Positions 12,249 to 21,634 are shown, numbered from the stretch's first letter. The stretch is DNA of 49,091 nucleotides from Kribbella turkmenica (GCF_004348725.1 NZ_SMKR01000034.1:1-49091); one strand, 5' to 3'. Translations and numbers: made by a program. Notes: generated from the sequence alone by a model not told the origin.

Positions 12249-12647
12249 ATGGCCCAGAACAAGGCACAGAAGAAGCTGCACGTGAAGAAGGGTGATCTCG
12301 TCCGCGTGATCGCCGGCAAGTCCAAGGGCCTCGAGGGCAAGATCATCCAGGTCTTCCCGGACGACGAGAAGGTCATCGTCGAGGGCGTGAACCGGGTGAA
12401 GAAGCACACCAAGGTGCAGCAGGCCCAGCGCGGCGGCACCACCGGTGGCATCGTCACCCAGGAAGCCCCGATCCACGTCTCGAACGTGGCGCTTCTGGTC
12501 GAGGTCGAGAAGGACGGCAAGAAGCAGAAGGTGACCACCCGCGTCGGTTACAACCGCGTCGAGGTGCAGAAGCGGCGCCCCGACGGCTCGACGTACACCG
12601 GTTTCCGGAGCGTCCGGATCGCGCGGCGTACCGGCGAGGAGATCTGA
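12249..12647 (+). CDS. rplX: 50S ribosomal protein L24
   Basis: L24 starts large-subunit assembly. A KOW motif is visible at about 12-38 ([20 protein letters not shown]), followed by [11 protein letters not shown] and IHVSNVALL. The 132 residues are somewhat longer than the roughly 105 usual in proteobacteria because of the C-terminal [20 protein letters not shown] stretch. One-base overlap with rplE. Confidence 0.96.
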   Translation: MAQNKAQKKLHVKKGDLVRVIAGKSKGLEGKIIQVFPDDEKVIVEGVNRVKKHTKVQQAQRGGTTGGIVTQEAPIHVSNVALLVEVEKDGKKQKVTTRVGYNRVEVQKRRPDGSTYTGFRSVRIARRTGEEI

Positions 12648-13228
12648 TGAGTGCGACAGCGACCGAGACTGCGACCACCAGGGTCCAGCCGCGGCTGAAG
12701 GCGAAGTACCGCGAGGAGATCGTCGGCCAGCTGCAGGAACAGTTCCAGTTCGAGAACGTCATGCAGGTGCCCGGCCTCACCAAGATCGTGGTGAACATGG
12801 GTGTCGGCGAGGCGGCTCGCGACTCGAAGCTGATCGACGGCGCGGTGAAGGACCTGGCCGCGATCACCGGTCAGAAGCCGCAGGTCACCAAGGCGCGCAA
12901 GTCGATCGCGCAGTTCAAGCTGCGCGAGGGCATGCCGATCGGTGCGCACGTGACACTGCGCGGCGACCGGATGTGGGAGTTCCTGGACCGGCTGCTGGCG
13001 CTCGCGCTGCCGCGGATCCGTGACTTCCGCGGTCTGTCGCCGAAGCAGTTCGACGGCACCGGGAACTACACCTTCGGCCTGACCGAGCAGGTGATGTTCC
13101 ACGAGATCAACCAGGACCGGATCGACCGGGTCCGGGGCATGGACATCACCGTGGTGACCACCGCGAAGAACGACGACGAGGGCCGGGCCCTGCTGCGGCA
13201 GCTCGGTTTCCCGTTCAAGGAGAACTGA
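12647..13228 (+). CDS. rplE: 50S ribosomal protein L5
   Basis: L5 binds 5S rRNA and contacts S13 across the subunit bridge. The 193 residues have a 15-residue leader and then [20 protein letters not shown], the [20 protein letters not shown] segment and a normal end. It is coupled to rplX by a one-base overlap and is followed after one base by rpsZ. Confidence 0.98.
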   Translation: MSATATETATTRVQPRLKAKYREEIVGQLQEQFQFENVMQVPGLTKIVVNMGVGEAARDSKLIDGAVKDLAAITGQKPQVTKARKSIAQFKLREGMPIGAHVTLRGDRMWEFLDRLLALALPRIRDFRGLSPKQFDGTGNYTFGLTEQVMFHEINQDRIDRVRGMDITVVTTAKNDDEGRALLRQLGFPFKEN

Positions 13229-13229
13229 C

Positions 13230-13415
13230 GTGGCGAAGACAGCACTCAAGGTCAAGCAGGCCCGGAAGCCGAAGTTCGCGGTGCGCGGTTACACCCGCTG
13301 CCAGCGCTGCGGCCGGCCGAAGGCGGTCTTCCGCAAGTTCGGCCTCTGCCGGATCTGCCTGCGGGAGATGGCGCACCGGGGCGAGCTGCCCGGCGTGACC
13401 AAGTCCAGCTGGTGA
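13230..13415 (+). CDS. rpsZ: 30S ribosomal protein S14, zinc-binding type Z
   Basis: The 61-residue short S14 carries the four zinc ligands Cys24, Cys27, Cys40 and Cys43 (CQRC and CRIC), so it is the C-plus form. Actinobacteria often hold a second, zinc-free S14 elsewhere for zinc starvation; none is in this window. The sequence ends [17 protein letters not shown] as expected. A 91-base gap follows before rpsH. Confidence 0.97.
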   Translation: MAKTALKVKQARKPKFAVRGYTRCQRCGRPKAVFRKFGLCRICLREMAHRGELPGVTKSSW

Positions 13416-13506
13416 CCGTCTCCACCCCCGAACTTTTCTCCATTCACCATCTAGTCACCGTAGGTCGCCGGCCGGCGAAACCACGGCGGGAAAGAGGCCC
13501 CAGGCC

Positions 13507-13914
13507 ATGACGATGACCGACCCGATCGCAGACATGCTGACGCGTCTGCGCAACGCCAACCAGGCGTACCACGAGTCGACCTCGATGCCGTACAGCAAGA
13601 TCAAGCAGGGCATCGCCGACATCCTCCAGCAGGAGGGGTACATCTCCTCCTACAAGGTGGAGGACCCCAAGGAGGGCGCCGTCGGCAAGACCCTGGTCGT
13701 CGACCTCAAGTTCGGCCCGAGCCGGGAGCGCTCCATCGCGGGCGTCCGCCGGATCAGCAAGCCGGGTCTGCGGGTCTACGCGAAGTCGACCAACCTGCCC
13801 AAGGTCCTCGGTGGCCTGGGCGTCGCGATCATCTCGACGTCCCAGGGACTGCTGACCGACAGGCAGGCCAAGAACAAGGGCGTCGGCGGGGAAGTCCTCG
13901 CCTACGTCTGGTGA
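13507..13914 (+). CDS. rpsH: 30S ribosomal protein S8
   Basis: S8 binds the central domain of 16S rRNA and in some bacteria represses the spc operon. The 135 residues begin [20 protein letters not shown]; a second ATG two codons later (13513) would also fit. The conserved C-terminal [20 protein letters not shown] is present. GGGAAAGAGG lies just upstream as a ribosome binding site. Confidence 0.97.
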   Translation: MTMTDPIADMLTRLRNANQAYHESTSMPYSKIKQGIADILQQEGYISSYKVEDPKEGAVGKTLVVDLKFGPSRERSIAGVRRISKPGLRVYAKSTNLPKVLGGLGVAIISTSQGLLTDRQAKNKGVGGEVLAYVW

Positions 13915-13941
13915 CGAAGAACCGGAAGGAGGACCACTCTC

Positions 13942-14484
13942 ATGTCTCGCATCGGTAAGCTCCCGATCACGGTCCCGTCCGGCGTCGACGTCACGATCGA
14001 CGGCCAGACGGTCACCGTGAAGGGTCCGAAGGGTCAGCTGTCGCACGTCGTCGCTGAACCCATCGCGGTCGACCGGGACGAGGACGGCACCATCGCCGTC
14101 ACCCGCCCCGACGACCAGCGCAAGAGCAAGGAACTGCACGGCCTGTCCCGCACCCTGATCGCCAACCTGGTGACCGGCGTGACGGACGGCTACGAGAAGA
14201 AGCTCGAGATCGTCGGCGTCGGGTACCGCGTCCTGTCCAAGGGCCCGGCCACACTGGAGTTCTCGCTCGGGTACAGCCACACCATCACGGTGGAGGCACC
14301 GGACGGCATCACCTTCGCGGTGGAGTCGCCGACCAAGTTCTCGGTGCAGGGTATCGACAAGCAGTCCGTCGGCGAGGTTGCCGCCAACATCCGCAAGCTG
14401 CGCAAGCCCGAGCCGTACAAGGGCAAGGGTGTGCGGTACGCCGGCGAGCAGGTCCGCCGCAAGGTCGGAAAGGCTGGTAAGTAA
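13942..14484 (+). CDS. rplF: 50S ribosomal protein L6
   Basis: L6 sits near the GTPase-associated region. The 180 residues begin [17 protein letters not shown] and contain the C-terminal [20 protein letters not shown] with [15 protein letters not shown] signature. GGAAGGAGG at about 13923-13931 is a strong ribosome binding site. rplR starts two bases after the stop. Confidence 0.98.
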   Translation: MSRIGKLPITVPSGVDVTIDGQTVTVKGPKGQLSHVVAEPIAVDRDEDGTIAVTRPDDQRKSKELHGLSRTLIANLVTGVTDGYEKKLEIVGVGYRVLSKGPATLEFSLGYSHTITVEAPDGITFAVESPTKFSVQGIDKQSVGEVAANIRKLRKPEPYKGKGVRYAGEQVRRKVGKAGK

Positions 14485-14486
14485 CC

Positions 14487-14870
14487 ATGGCGATCGGACT
14501 GCGTCCGCACAAGCACTCCGCCAAGAAGACGGCGTCGCGGCTGCGTCGCCAGATCCGGGTCCGGAAGAAGATCAACGGCACGGCCGACCGGCCGCGGCTG
14601 GTGGTCACCAAGTCCTCGAAGCACCTGTTCGTGCAGGTCATCGACGACGTGGCCGGCAAGACGCTGGTGTCCGCCTCCACCATGGAGGCCGACCTGCGCG
14701 GCGCGGAGGCGAACAAGACGGACAAGGCCAAGACCGTCGGCGGCCTGATCGCCGACCGGGCGAAGGCCGCCGGCATCGACTCGGTCGTCTTCGACCGGGC
14801 CGGAAACAAGTACCACGGCCGTATCGCGGCCCTGGCCGACGCCGCCCGCGAGGGCGGGCTCGGCTTCTGA
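14487..14870 (+). CDS. rplR: 50S ribosomal protein L18
   Basis: L18 binds 5S rRNA with L5. The 127 residues include [20 protein letters not shown], the strand [20 protein letters not shown], and the end [19 protein letters not shown]. Length is normal. Confidence 0.98.
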   Translation: MAIGLRPHKHSAKKTASRLRRQIRVRKKINGTADRPRLVVTKSSKHLFVQVIDDVAGKTLVSASTMEADLRGAEANKTDKAKTVGGLIADRAKAAGIDSVVFDRAGNKYHGRIAALADAAREGGLGF

Positions 14871-14898
14871 TGGCGACAAAGGAAGAAGGTAGTTCGAA

Positions 14899-15498
14899 AT
14901 GAGCGGAGGCCAGCAGCGTCGCGGAGGCGGCGCCGGTGGTGAGCGCCGTAACCGCGACGGTGGTCGTGGTGCGGCAGCCGACAAGACCGCCTACATCGAG
15001 CGTGTGGTAGCCATCAACCGTGTCGCCAAGGTCGTGAAGGGTGGTCGTCGCTTCAGCTTCACCGCCCTCGTGGTCGTCGGCGACGGTGAAGGCACCGTCG
15101 GTGTGGGGTACGGCAAGGCCAAGGAGGTGCCCGCGGCGATCGCCAAGGGCGTCGAGGAGGCCAAGAAGGCATTCTTCAAGGTGCCGAGGATCCAGGGCAC
15201 CATCCCGCACCCGGTGCAGGGCGAGAAGGCCGCAGGCGTCGTCATGCTGCGTCCGGCCGCTCCTGGTACCGGAGTGATCGCGGGTGGCTCGGCGCGCGCC
15301 GTACTGGAGTGCGCGGGGATCCACGACATCCTGAGCAAGTCGCTGGGCTCGTCCAACGCCATCAACGTGGTGCACGCCACCGTTGCGGCGCTGCGCAGCC
15401 TGGAGACCCCGGAGGCCGTGGCCGCGCGCCGTGGCCTGCCGGTCGAGGACGTCGCCCCGGCGGCGCTGCTGAAGGCGCGGGCGGAGGTGGCCTCCTGA
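14899..15498 (+). CDS. rpsE: 30S ribosomal protein S5
   Basis: S5 contributes to translational accuracy and mRNA unwinding. After a Gly/Arg-rich N-terminal tail of about 30 residues ([20 protein letters not shown]), the double-stranded RNA-binding-like core starts at [20 protein letters not shown] and continues through [20 protein letters not shown]. The total is 199 residues. Coupled to rpmD by a one-base overlap. Confidence 0.98.
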   Translation: MSGGQQRRGGGAGGERRNRDGGRGAAADKTAYIERVVAINRVAKVVKGGRRFSFTALVVVGDGEGTVGVGYGKAKEVPAAIAKGVEEAKKAFFKVPRIQGTIPHPVQGEKAAGVVMLRPAAPGTGVIAGGSARAVLECAGIHDILSKSLGSSNAINVVHATVAALRSLETPEAVAARRGLPVEDVAPAALLKARAEVAS

Positions 15499-15680
15499 TG
15501 GCACGCCTGAAGGTGACCCAGGTCCGTTCCGGTATCGGTGGCAAGCAGAACCAGCGCGACACGCTGCGCACCCTGGGCGTCAAGCGGATCGGCGACACCG
15601 CCGTCCACGAGGACAAGCCTGAGGTCCGCGGCATGGTCCGCACGGTTCGCCACCTCATCACCGTCGAGGAGGTCGACTGA
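15498..15680 (+). CDS. rpmD: 50S ribosomal protein L30
   Basis: The ATG at 15498 overlaps the rpsE stop and gives 60 residues ([20 protein letters not shown]...), the expected size for L30. The conserved [20 protein letters not shown] stretch is present. The frame is also open upstream inside rpsE, but that part is a shadow. rplO follows after one base. Confidence 0.97.
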   Translation: MARLKVTQVRSGIGGKQNQRDTLRTLGVKRIGDTAVHEDKPEVRGMVRTVRHLITVEEVD

Positions 15681-15681
15681 C

Positions 15682-16122
15682 ATGGCGCTCAAGGTTCACC
15701 ACCTGCGTCCGGCGCCCGGTGCCAAGACCGCCAAGACCCGCGTGGGTCGTGGTGAGGGCAGCAAGGGCAAGACCGCCGGCCGCGGAACCAAGGGCAGCAA
15801 GGCCCGCAACAACATCCCCGAGTACTTCGAGGGTGGCCAGATGCCGCTGCACATGCGGCTCCCGAAGCTGAAGGGCTTCAAGAGCAGGAACCGGGTGGAG
15901 TTCCAGGTCGTTAACCTGGACAAGCTCGGACAACTGTTCCCCGAAGGCGGTGAGGTCGGCGTGGCCGACCTGGTCGCCAAGGGCGCGGTTCGCAGCGGTC
16001 AGCCGGTGAAGGTGCTGGGTGACGGCGAGCTGACCGTGGCACTGCAGGTTTCGGTGCACAAGTTCTCCAAGTCCGCCCAGGAGAAGATCCAGGCGGCCGG
16101 GGGGACCACCACCGAGGTGTGA
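15682..16122 (+). CDS. rplO: 50S ribosomal protein L15
   Basis: L15 is an early-binding assembly protein. The ATG at 15682 gives 146 residues with the glycine-rich N-terminus typical of L15 ([20 protein letters not shown]) and the [15 protein letters not shown] segment. The stop is followed by the 119 to 134 base leader region of secY, which contains a long inverted repeat. Confidence 0.98.
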   Translation: MALKVHHLRPAPGAKTAKTRVGRGEGSKGKTAGRGTKGSKARNNIPEYFEGGQMPLHMRLPKLKGFKSRNRVEFQVVNLDKLGQLFPEGGEVGVADLVAKGAVRSGQPVKVLGDGELTVALQVSVHKFSKSAQEKIQAAGGTTTEV

Positions 16123-16127
16123 TGTGT

Positions 16128-16185
16128 CCAGGGCTCGTGCGAGCCGGCGCTTGATATCGTGCGCTGGAGTTCGGACGAGCCCTGG
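16128..16185 (+). promoter_or_regulatory. secY leader stem-loop
   Basis: CCAGGGCTCGT (16128-16138) is perfectly complementary to ACGAGCCCTGG (16175-16185). The 36 bases between can form an inner stem (GCGC at 16147 region with GCGC near 16161). It begins six bases after the rplO stop. It could act as an attenuator, a 3'-end stabiliser of the spc message or a control element for secY; there is no T-run. Confidence 0.6.
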
Positions 16186-16217
16186 TTCGTCTCTTGCCAA
16201 GCTGCTTTGCTAGGCCC

Positions 16218-16234
16218 CTGCCCTGACCGGGCAG
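16218..16234 (+). promoter_or_regulatory. small hairpin upstream of secY start
   Basis: CTGCCC (16218-16223) pairs with GGGCAG (16229-16234) around TGACC, ending one or two bases before the AGGAAA sequence. It may influence which of two possible secY starts is used. Confidence 0.4.
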
Positions 16235-16256
16235 AGGAAACATGTGGGAGGACAGG

Positions 16257-17558
16257 GTGTTAGGCGCCTTTGCCAACGCGTTCAAGACTCCGGACCTGCG
16301 CCGGAAGCTCTTGTTCGTGCTCTTCATCATCGTGATCTTCCGGATCGGTTCGGTCGTTCCGGCACCCGGCGTCAACGTCAACTCGCTGGACGTCTGTCTC
16401 AAGCAGGCCCAGGGCGGCGCCAACGCGAACCTGTACAACCTGATCAACCTGTTCTCCGGCGGTGCGCTGCTGCAGCTGGCGATCTTCGCGCTCGGCATCA
16501 TGCCCTACATCACCGCCAGCATCATCCTGCAGCTGCTCACCGTGGTGATCCCGCGGCTGGAGTCGCTGAAGAAGGAAGGTCAGGCGGGACAGGCCAAGAT
16601 CACGCAGTACACCCGGTTCCTGACCGTCGGGCTGGCGATCCTGCAGGCCACTGCGTTCGTCGCGCTGGCGCGGACTCCGGGCCGGCTGTTCCAGGGGTGC
16701 CAGGAGCCGCTGCTGCACGACGACAGCTGGTTCCCGGTGGTCGTGATGGTGCTGACCATGACGGCCGGTACCGGTGTGGTGATGTGGCTGGGCGAGCTGA
16801 TCACCGACCGCGGTGTCGGCAACGGCATGTCGATCCTGATCTTCACCCAGATCGTGGCCACCTTCCCCTCGCAGCTGTGGAGCATCCGCAAGGAGAAGGG
16901 CCTCGGCATCTTCGTCGTTGTGCTGGTCGTCGGCCTGGTGATCATGGCCGCGGTGATCTTCATCGAGCAGGCGCAGCGCCGGATCCCGGTGCAGTACGCC
17001 AAGCGCATGGTCGGCCGCAAGATGTTCGGCGGCACGTCGACGTACATCCCGCTGAAGGTGAACCAGGCCGGTGTCATCCCGGTCATCTTCGCCTCCAGCC
17101 TGATCTACCTGCCGGTGCTGGTCAGCCAGTTCCAGCAGGAGAAGTCCTGGGCCCAGTGGATCCAGGCGAATATGGTCACCGGCGACCACCCCGTGTACAT
17201 GATCTCCTACGTCGCCCTGATCATCTTCTTCACGTACTTCTACGTCTCGATCACCTTCAACCCGAAGGAAGTCGCGGACAACATGAAGAAGTACGGCGGC
17301 TTCATCCCGGGCATCCGGGCGGGCCGGCCGACAGAGGAGTACCTGGGCTACGTGCTGTCCCGCATCACGCTGCCCGGCGCGCTCTACCTCGCGGTGATCT
17401 CGATGATCCCGTTGGTCGCGCTGGTGCTCCTGAACGCGAACCAGAACTTCCCGTTCGGCGGTACGTCGATCCTGATCATGGTCGGCGTCGGTCTGGACAC
17501 CGTGAAGCAGATCGAGTCTCAGTTGCAGCAGCGTAACTACGAAGGGTTCTTGCGCTGA
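16257..17558 (+). CDS. secY: preprotein translocase subunit SecY
   Basis: SecY is the channel of the Sec export system, a ten-helix membrane protein. The GTG at 16257 gives 433 residues beginning [20 protein letters not shown], the normal N-terminus, with GGGAGG five bases upstream; an in-frame ATG at 16242 would add five residues (MWEDR). Membrane segments alternate with the cytoplasmic loops containing [14 protein letters not shown] and [20 protein letters not shown], both typical SecY loops. It overlaps adk by one base. Confidence 0.96.
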   Translation: MLGAFANAFKTPDLRRKLLFVLFIIVIFRIGSVVPAPGVNVNSLDVCLKQAQGGANANLYNLINLFSGGALLQLAIFALGIMPYITASIILQLLTVVIPRLESLKKEGQAGQAKITQYTRFLTVGLAILQATAFVALARTPGRLFQGCQEPLLHDDSWFPVVVMVLTMTAGTGVVMWLGELITDRGVGNGMSILIFTQIVATFPSQLWSIRKEKGLGIFVVVLVVGLVIMAAVIFIEQAQRRIPVQYAKRMVGRKMFGGTSTYIPLKVNQAGVIPVIFASSLIYLPVLVSQFQQEKSWAQWIQANMVTGDHPVYMISYVALIIFFTYFYVSITFNPKEVADNMKKYGGFIPGIRAGRPTEEYLGYVLSRITLPGALYLAVISMIPLVALVLLNANQNFPFGGTSILIMVGVGLDTVKQIESQLQQRNYEGFLR

Positions 17559-18130
17559 TGAGAATGTTGCTGATGGGTCCGCCCGGGGCGGGCAAGGGCA
17601 CGCAGGCAAAGGTGCTTGCGGAACGCCTGAATATCCCGGCCGTGTCCACCGGCGACATCTTCCGTGCGAACGTCAAGGACGAGACGCCGCTCGGGCTCGA
17701 GGCGAAGCGCTACATGGATGCCGGTGACTACGTCCCGGACGAGGTCACCAACGCGATGGTGCGGGACCGGCTGTCCGAGGCGGACGCCGGCGACGGCTTC
17801 CTGCTGGACGGCTACCCGCGGACGCTGGCCCAGGTCGGCACGCTGGACGACATCCTGGCCGAGCACGGCCACAAGCTGGACGCGGTGGTGGCGCTGATCG
17901 CCGACACCGACGTCCTGGTCGACCGGATGCTCCGGCGGGCGCACGTCGAGGGCCGGGCGGACGACTCCGAGGAGGTCGTCCGGCACCGGCAGGACGTCTA
18001 CACCGCCGAGACCAAGCCGCTGCTGCGGGTGTACGCCCAGCGCGGCCTGCTGGTCGAGGTGGACGGTGTCGGCGAAATCGACGAGGTGAGCGAGCGTGTG
18101 CTCGCCGCCCTGAAGACCATCACCGAGTAA
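17558..18130 (+). CDS. adk: adenylate kinase, short lid-less type
   Basis: The enzyme catalyses ATP + AMP = 2 ADP. The P-loop GPPGAGKGT lies at residues 7-15, the AMP-binding segment [17 protein letters not shown] follows, and [11 protein letters not shown] and [16 protein letters not shown] mark the core. At 190 residues it lacks the roughly 27-residue LID insertion (and its zinc cysteines) found in the long form, as is usual for actinobacteria. The ATG overlaps the secY stop. Confidence 0.97.
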   Translation: MRMLLMGPPGAGKGTQAKVLAERLNIPAVSTGDIFRANVKDETPLGLEAKRYMDAGDYVPDEVTNAMVRDRLSEADAGDGFLLDGYPRTLAQVGTLDDILAEHGHKLDAVVALIADTDVLVDRMLRRAHVEGRADDSEEVVRHRQDVYTAETKPLLRVYAQRGLLVEVDGVGEIDEVSERVLAALKTITE

Positions 18131-18143
18131 GCGGCGTGCGGTG

Positions 18144-18965
18144 ATGTTCAGGGATCGCGGGATCGAGATCAAGACCCGCGAGCAGATCCTCTCCATGCGT
18201 GCGGCCGGCCTGGTCGTCGGCCGCACGCTGGCACTGCTCCGTGGTGAGGTCCGCCCCGGCATCAGCACCCGCGAGCTGGACGCGATCGCCGAGGACAACA
18301 TCCGGTCCTCCGGCGCGACGCCGTCGTTCAAGGGCTACCACGGCTTCACCGGCTCGATCTGCGCATCGGTGAACGACGAGATCGTGCACGGCATTCCCGG
18401 TGACCGGCTGCTGGCCGACGGCGACCTGATCTCGATCGACTGCGGTGCGATCGTGGACGGCTGGCACGGCGACGCCGCGATCACGGTCGCGGTCGGCGAC
18501 GTGGAGCCGGAACTGCTCGAGCTGGCCCGGATCTGCGAGGAGTCGATGTGGCGCGGGTTCGCCGCGGCCAGGCTCGGCGGGCGGCTGACCGACATCTCGG
18601 CGGCGATCGAAACCCACGTCCGGGCGAACTCGTCGTACGGGATCGTCGAGGACTTCGTCGGGCACGGGATCGGCTCGGCGATGCACCAGCCGCCGAACGT
18701 GCCGAACTTCGGCCGTCCCGGCCGCGGCCCGAAGCTGGTCGAGGGGATGGCGCTCGCGGTCGAGCCGATGCTCACCCTTGGCCGGCAGGACAACCACACG
18801 CTCGACGACGACTGGACGGTCGTCACCGACGACGGCAAGGCCGCCGCGCACACCGAGCACACCTTCACGCTCACCCCGCAGGGCCCGTGGGTGCTGACCG
18901 CACTGGACGGCGGCGAGGCCAAGCTGGCCGAGCTCGGCGTCAAGGTCGGCGCGCTCGCCGACTGA
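18144..18965 (+). CDS. map: type I methionine aminopeptidase
   Basis: The enzyme removes N-terminal Met from nascent proteins. With the ATG at 18144 (a GTG at 18141 is also possible) the five metal ligands are Asp99, Asp110, His174, Glu207 and Glu238, all in the usual contexts (SIDCGAIVDGWHGD, VGHGIG, VEPMLT, TEHTF). The 273 residues have no long N-terminal SH3-binding extension, so this is the type Ia form. Secy-adk-map is the standard order. Confidence 0.97.
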   Translation: MFRDRGIEIKTREQILSMRAAGLVVGRTLALLRGEVRPGISTRELDAIAEDNIRSSGATPSFKGYHGFTGSICASVNDEIVHGIPGDRLLADGDLISIDCGAIVDGWHGDAAITVAVGDVEPELLELARICEESMWRGFAAARLGGRLTDISAAIETHVRANSSYGIVEDFVGHGIGSAMHQPPNVPNFGRPGRGPKLVEGMALAVEPMLTLGRQDNHTLDDDWTVVTDDGKAAAHTEHTFTLTPQGPWVLTALDGGEAKLAELGVKVGALAD

Positions 18966-18983
18966 CCGATCACGGTACGCCGA

Positions 18984-19012
18984 AGTCCGCTCACCGCCCG
19001 TGTCGGCGGACT
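18984..19012 (+). terminator. weak hairpin after map
   Basis: AGTCCGC (18984-18990) pairs with GCGGACT (19006-19012) around a 15-base loop. It lies 19 bases after the map stop and may mark the end of the spc-secY transcript before the inserted genes. Confidence 0.4.
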
Positions 19013-19070
19013 ACGTGCGTCCACCCCTCGGGGGACGCCGTCGCCCCTGCCGCTGAGGCACACTTGAGCT

Positions 19071-19523
19071 ATGCCTCAGTACCAGCCGCACCAGCGTTTC
19101 ACCGAAGCCGACCGGGACAAGATCGCCGGCCGGCTGCGGGACGCGTTCGCGGACGGCCGGCTGGACCAACCCGAGTTCACCTCCCGCCTCGACCAGTTGT
19201 ACTCCGTGCAGACGTACGGCGAGCTGGAGCCGCTGGTGCGGGACCTGCCGCCGGTGCGGACCTACCAGACCCCGGCGGTGGTGCAGGACAGCAAGCCGGC
19301 CCCGGCGCCCGGTGAGTTCCCGGAGCGGAAGCGGGACGGCCACCCGGAGCGGCACGGACTGGCGGCACTCGGCGGCGGTTTCACCGGCGTCGTGCTGATC
19401 AACGTGGTGATCTGGTTCGTCATCGGCGTCGCGAACGGTGGGAACTGGCCGCACTTCTGGCCGGTCTGGTTGCTGATCCCCTGGACCCTGTTCGCGCTGA
19501 GCAACCTCGGGAAGCGCCGTTGA
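19071..19523 (+). CDS. DUF1707 domain membrane protein
   Basis: Residues 7-60 (RFTEADRDKIAGRLRDAFAD, then GRLDQPEFTSRLDQLYSVQT) match the actinobacterial DUF1707 pattern, a short cytoplasmic helical domain. A Pro/charged linker follows, and then two membrane segments at about 100-121 and 127-144, arranged as in 2TM-domain proteins. The biochemical function of DUF1707 is unknown. CACACT seven bases before the ATG suggests a -10 box and a leaderless or near-leaderless transcript. It overlaps the next gene by four bases and lies in the insert between map and infA. Confidence 0.75.
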   Translation: MPQYQPHQRFTEADRDKIAGRLRDAFADGRLDQPEFTSRLDQLYSVQTYGELEPLVRDLPPVRTYQTPAVVQDSKPAPAPGEFPERKRDGHPERHGLAALGGGFTGVVLINVVIWFVIGVANGGNWPHFWPVWLLIPWTLFALSNLGKRR

Positions 19524-20332
19524 CAGCGGCCCCGGTCACCCGTCGCGTCGTCGGCCCACGTCTGCGGCCGGACTGGGAGTGGCAGCTGCGGCAGGGGTCG
19601 GCCGTCGTCTACGTGATCTGGTTCGCGGTCGCCGTACCGCTGGCGATCGCCGGACTGCTGCTCAAGCCGCGCTCGGTCGGCTGGATGATGCTGATCTGGT
19701 TCCTGGTGCTGGCCGGGTTCACGGTCGGCGTGCGAATCGCCGAGAGCCGGCGGCGCAAGGCCTGGGGTGACGTCGTCGGCCAGATGGGCTGGCGGCTCAG
19801 TGTGGACCGGCCCGAGTTGCTGCGGCGCTGGCCGTTCCCGCCGTTCTCGGTGGATCCGGACGCCGAGGTGTACGACGTGACGTCGGGCCGGCACCGGGGC
19901 CGGGAGTTCTCGACCGGCCGGTTCCGGCACAAGGTCGGCCGGCGCGATCTCGGCTTCGACTTCCTCGACCTGCAGGTGGACCGGCCGCTTCCGCCGCTGC
20001 AGGTGCTGCCGGCCGCGCTGGCGCCGGTGGCGGCCGCGAGCCTGCTGCCGATGAAGCTGGCCGTCGACGGTCTGCCCGGGCGGTATCTCCTGTTCAACGG
20101 TCGCGAGGACCACGCGGAGGCGGTTCTGCATCCGCGCGCGGTCGAGGAGCTGGCCGCCGTCCCGCCGTTCGGGTTCAGCTGCGAGGGGCGGCGGTTCGTC
20201 GCGATCCTGCCGGCGTACCGCGACTCGGCCACCGCCCTCGCGCAGCTGGACGCCGCGTGCGACCTGCTCGACCTGATGCCCGAGCAGATCTGGCGCGCGG
20301 GCGAGCAGTGGGCGGCTAGGCACCAGCCCTGA
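19520..20332 (+). CDS. hypothetical membrane-anchored protein
   Basis: This 270-residue ORF uses a TTG start in a four-base overlap with the DUF1707 gene. Two hydrophobic segments lie near residues 28-48 and 54-72, after which a soluble domain of about 190 residues continues with no motif I recognise. The domain contains HRGREFSTGRFRHKVGRRD and a repeated use of FxR and RRF patterns. Coupling to the DUF1707 gene suggests a joint membrane role. Its last 17 bases overlap the end of the oppositely oriented reductase gene. Confidence 0.65.
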   Translation: MTAAPVTRRVVGPRLRPDWEWQLRQGSAVVYVIWFAVAVPLAIAGLLLKPRSVGWMMLIWFLVLAGFTVGVRIAESRRRKAWGDVVGQMGWRLSVDRPELLRRWPFPPFSVDPDAEVYDVTSGRHRGREFSTGRFRHKVGRRDLGFDFLDLQVDRPLPPLQVLPAALAPVAAASLLPMKLAVDGLPGRYLLFNGREDHAEAVLHPRAVEELAAVPPFGFSCEGRRFVAILPAYRDSATALAQLDAACDLLDLMPEQIWRAGEQWAARHQP

Positions 20333-21185
20333 GCAGCGGGACCAGCGCGGCCAGGTCCTCGTCGCCGTGCCCGGCGTCGACCGCTCTGCGCAGGAGCTGC
20401 TCCATCGGAGCGAGCATGCGTGGGTCGACGCCCTGCTCGACGGCCAGGTCGACGAGCTCGTGGAACCCGTTCGCCTGCATGGCGAGGTTCGACCCGGCCG
20501 GTCCGTCCGGGCCGTGTTCGAGGTCCTTCGCCATAGCCGGGAGCTGCCCGAGCATCGCGCTCAGCCAGGGCACCAGGTAGCTGTCGGTGAACGTCGTCGG
20601 CGAGATGTCCTCGCGACTGATCAGGGCGAGCGCGTGCGCGGCCCCGCCGAGCATCGGGTACATCGCGCTGAGGAGGGTGAAGTCGTGCAGCGAGGCCAGC
20701 CCCGGATCCTTGCCGACGTACGCCGGTCGCGCGGCGGCTGCGAGGTCGTGCTCGTACTGCTCGAAGGCGACCGTGGAGCCGCTGTACAGGATGAAGGCCT
20801 CGGGGCCGCCGATCATCACCGGAACGGCCATGATGCCGCCGTCCAGAAACTCGATGCCGTGCCCGGCGGCCCAGTCCGCGAGCGCTCGGGCCCGGGAGGG
20901 CAGGCTGCTGGTGAGGTTGGCCAGGGTGCGGCCGGTCAGTTCGGCGGCGAGCGGCTCGAGGGTGGCGCGGACGGTGGTGTCGTCGAGCAGGCAGACCACG
21001 ACGAGTCGGCCGGCGGCGACGGCCTCGGCGGCAGTGGCCGCGCGGGTGGCGCCGAGGGCGTCGAGCTCGGGGGAGCGGCCGGGTGTCCGGTTCCAGACGG
21101 TGGTCGGGTGGCCGGCGGCCAGGAAGGCCCGGGCGAGGGCGGTGCCCATCGCGCCGAGGCCGAGGACGGTGACAGGAGTTCTCAT
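20316..21185 (-). CDS. NAD(P)-dependent oxidoreductase, imine reductase/beta-hydroxyacid dehydrogenase type
   Basis: The 289 residues start MRTPVTVLGLGAMGTALARA, a GxGxxG Rossmann dinucleotide site at residues 9-14, with NRTPGRS at the position that often selects NADPH. The second half has the all-helical domain of the 6-phosphogluconate dehydrogenase superfamily, and the FLDGGIMAVPVMIGGPEAFILYSG segment resembles imine reductases rather than hydroxyisobutyrate dehydrogenases. The substrate is unknown. It is transcribed away from the HxlR gene, with a palindrome between them, so the regulator probably controls it. Confidence 0.8.
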   Translation of the reverse strand: MRTPVTVLGLGAMGTALARAFLAAGHPTTVWNRTPGRSPELDALGATRAATAAEAVAAGRLVVVCLLDDTTVRATLEPLAAELTGRTLANLTSSLPSRARALADWAAGHGIEFLDGGIMAVPVMIGGPEAFILYSGSTVAFEQYEHDLAAAARPAYVGKDPGLASLHDFTLLSAMYPMLGGAAHALALISREDISPTTFTDSYLVPWLSAMLGQLPAMAKDLEHGPDGPAGSNLAMQANGFHELVDLAVEQGVDPRMLAPMEQLLRRAVDAGHGDEDLAALVPLLRAGA

Positions 21186-21221
21186 GCTGTCCAGCCTGGT
21201 GCGATCCCTTTAGGATGGACA

Positions 21222-21246
21222 AGTACCCACTATTTTGTCAGGTACT
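21222..21246. promoter_or_regulatory. candidate HxlR operator
   Basis: AGTACC (21222-21227) and GGTACT (21241-21246) are a perfect inverted repeat with a 13-base AT-rich centre in the 77-base divergent region. HxlR-type regulators such as YodB bind TACT/AGTA inverted repeats, so this is a natural site for control of both divergent genes. Confidence 0.6.
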
Positions 21247-21262
21247 GACCGGAAGGTAAGTG

Positions 21263-21592
21263 ATGGTTCCGTACAGCTGTGGCCTGGACGCCGCGGCGGA
21301 CGTGATCGGCGGCAAGTGGAAGCCGCGGATCCTCTGGGCGCTGCACCACGGGCCGATGCGGTTCGGCGAGCTGCGCCGGGAGATCGCCGGCGTGACCGAG
21401 AAGATGCTGATCCAGCAGCTGCGCGAGCTGGAGGCCCGGGACATCGTGCACCGCGAGGTCTTCCGGCAGGTCCCGCCGCGGGTCGAGTACTCGCTGACCG
21501 GGCTCGGCCAGTCACTCAACGTGGCGCTGGCGCCGCTGGATGCCTGGGGAGCCGAGCATCTGGAGATCCTGGAGGCCTCCCGCGCGGGCTGA
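21263..21592 (+). CDS. HxlR-family winged-helix regulator
   Basis: The 109-residue protein begins MVPYSCGLDAAADVIGGKWK, then PRILWALHHGPMRFGELRRE, the standard HxlR winged-helix pattern, ending RVEYSLTGLGQSL. Cys6 sits at the place of the redox-sensing Cys of YodB-like members, so sensing of electrophiles or disulfide stress is possible. A GTG one codon upstream (21260) is an alternative start; GGAAGGT is a weak ribosome binding site. It diverges from the imine reductase-like gene. Confidence 0.85.
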   Translation: MVPYSCGLDAAADVIGGKWKPRILWALHHGPMRFGELRREIAGVTEKMLIQQLRELEARDIVHREVFRQVPPRVEYSLTGLGQSLNVALAPLDAWGAEHLEILEASRAG

Positions 21593-21603
21593 CCGGGTCT
21601 CGA

Positions 21604-21634
21604 TTGGGTTTCGCCTGGGTGAGTGGCGTAGACT
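21604..21634 (+). promoter_or_regulatory. infA promoter candidate
   Basis: TTGGGT (21604-21609) and TAGACT (21629-21634) with a 19-base spacer lie about 120 bases upstream of infA. The -10 is good and the spacing is one or two bases longer than ideal. Confidence 0.5.

Noticed and set aside
16242..16256. ATG 16242 as secY start
   Set aside because: Not excluded, but MWEDR precedes the usual N-terminus and GTG 16257 has a better placed ribosome binding site.
19609..21222. 537-codon minus-strand frame covering the reductase and the membrane gene
   Set aside because: It is antiphase to two real genes and has Arg/Pro-rich shadow composition.
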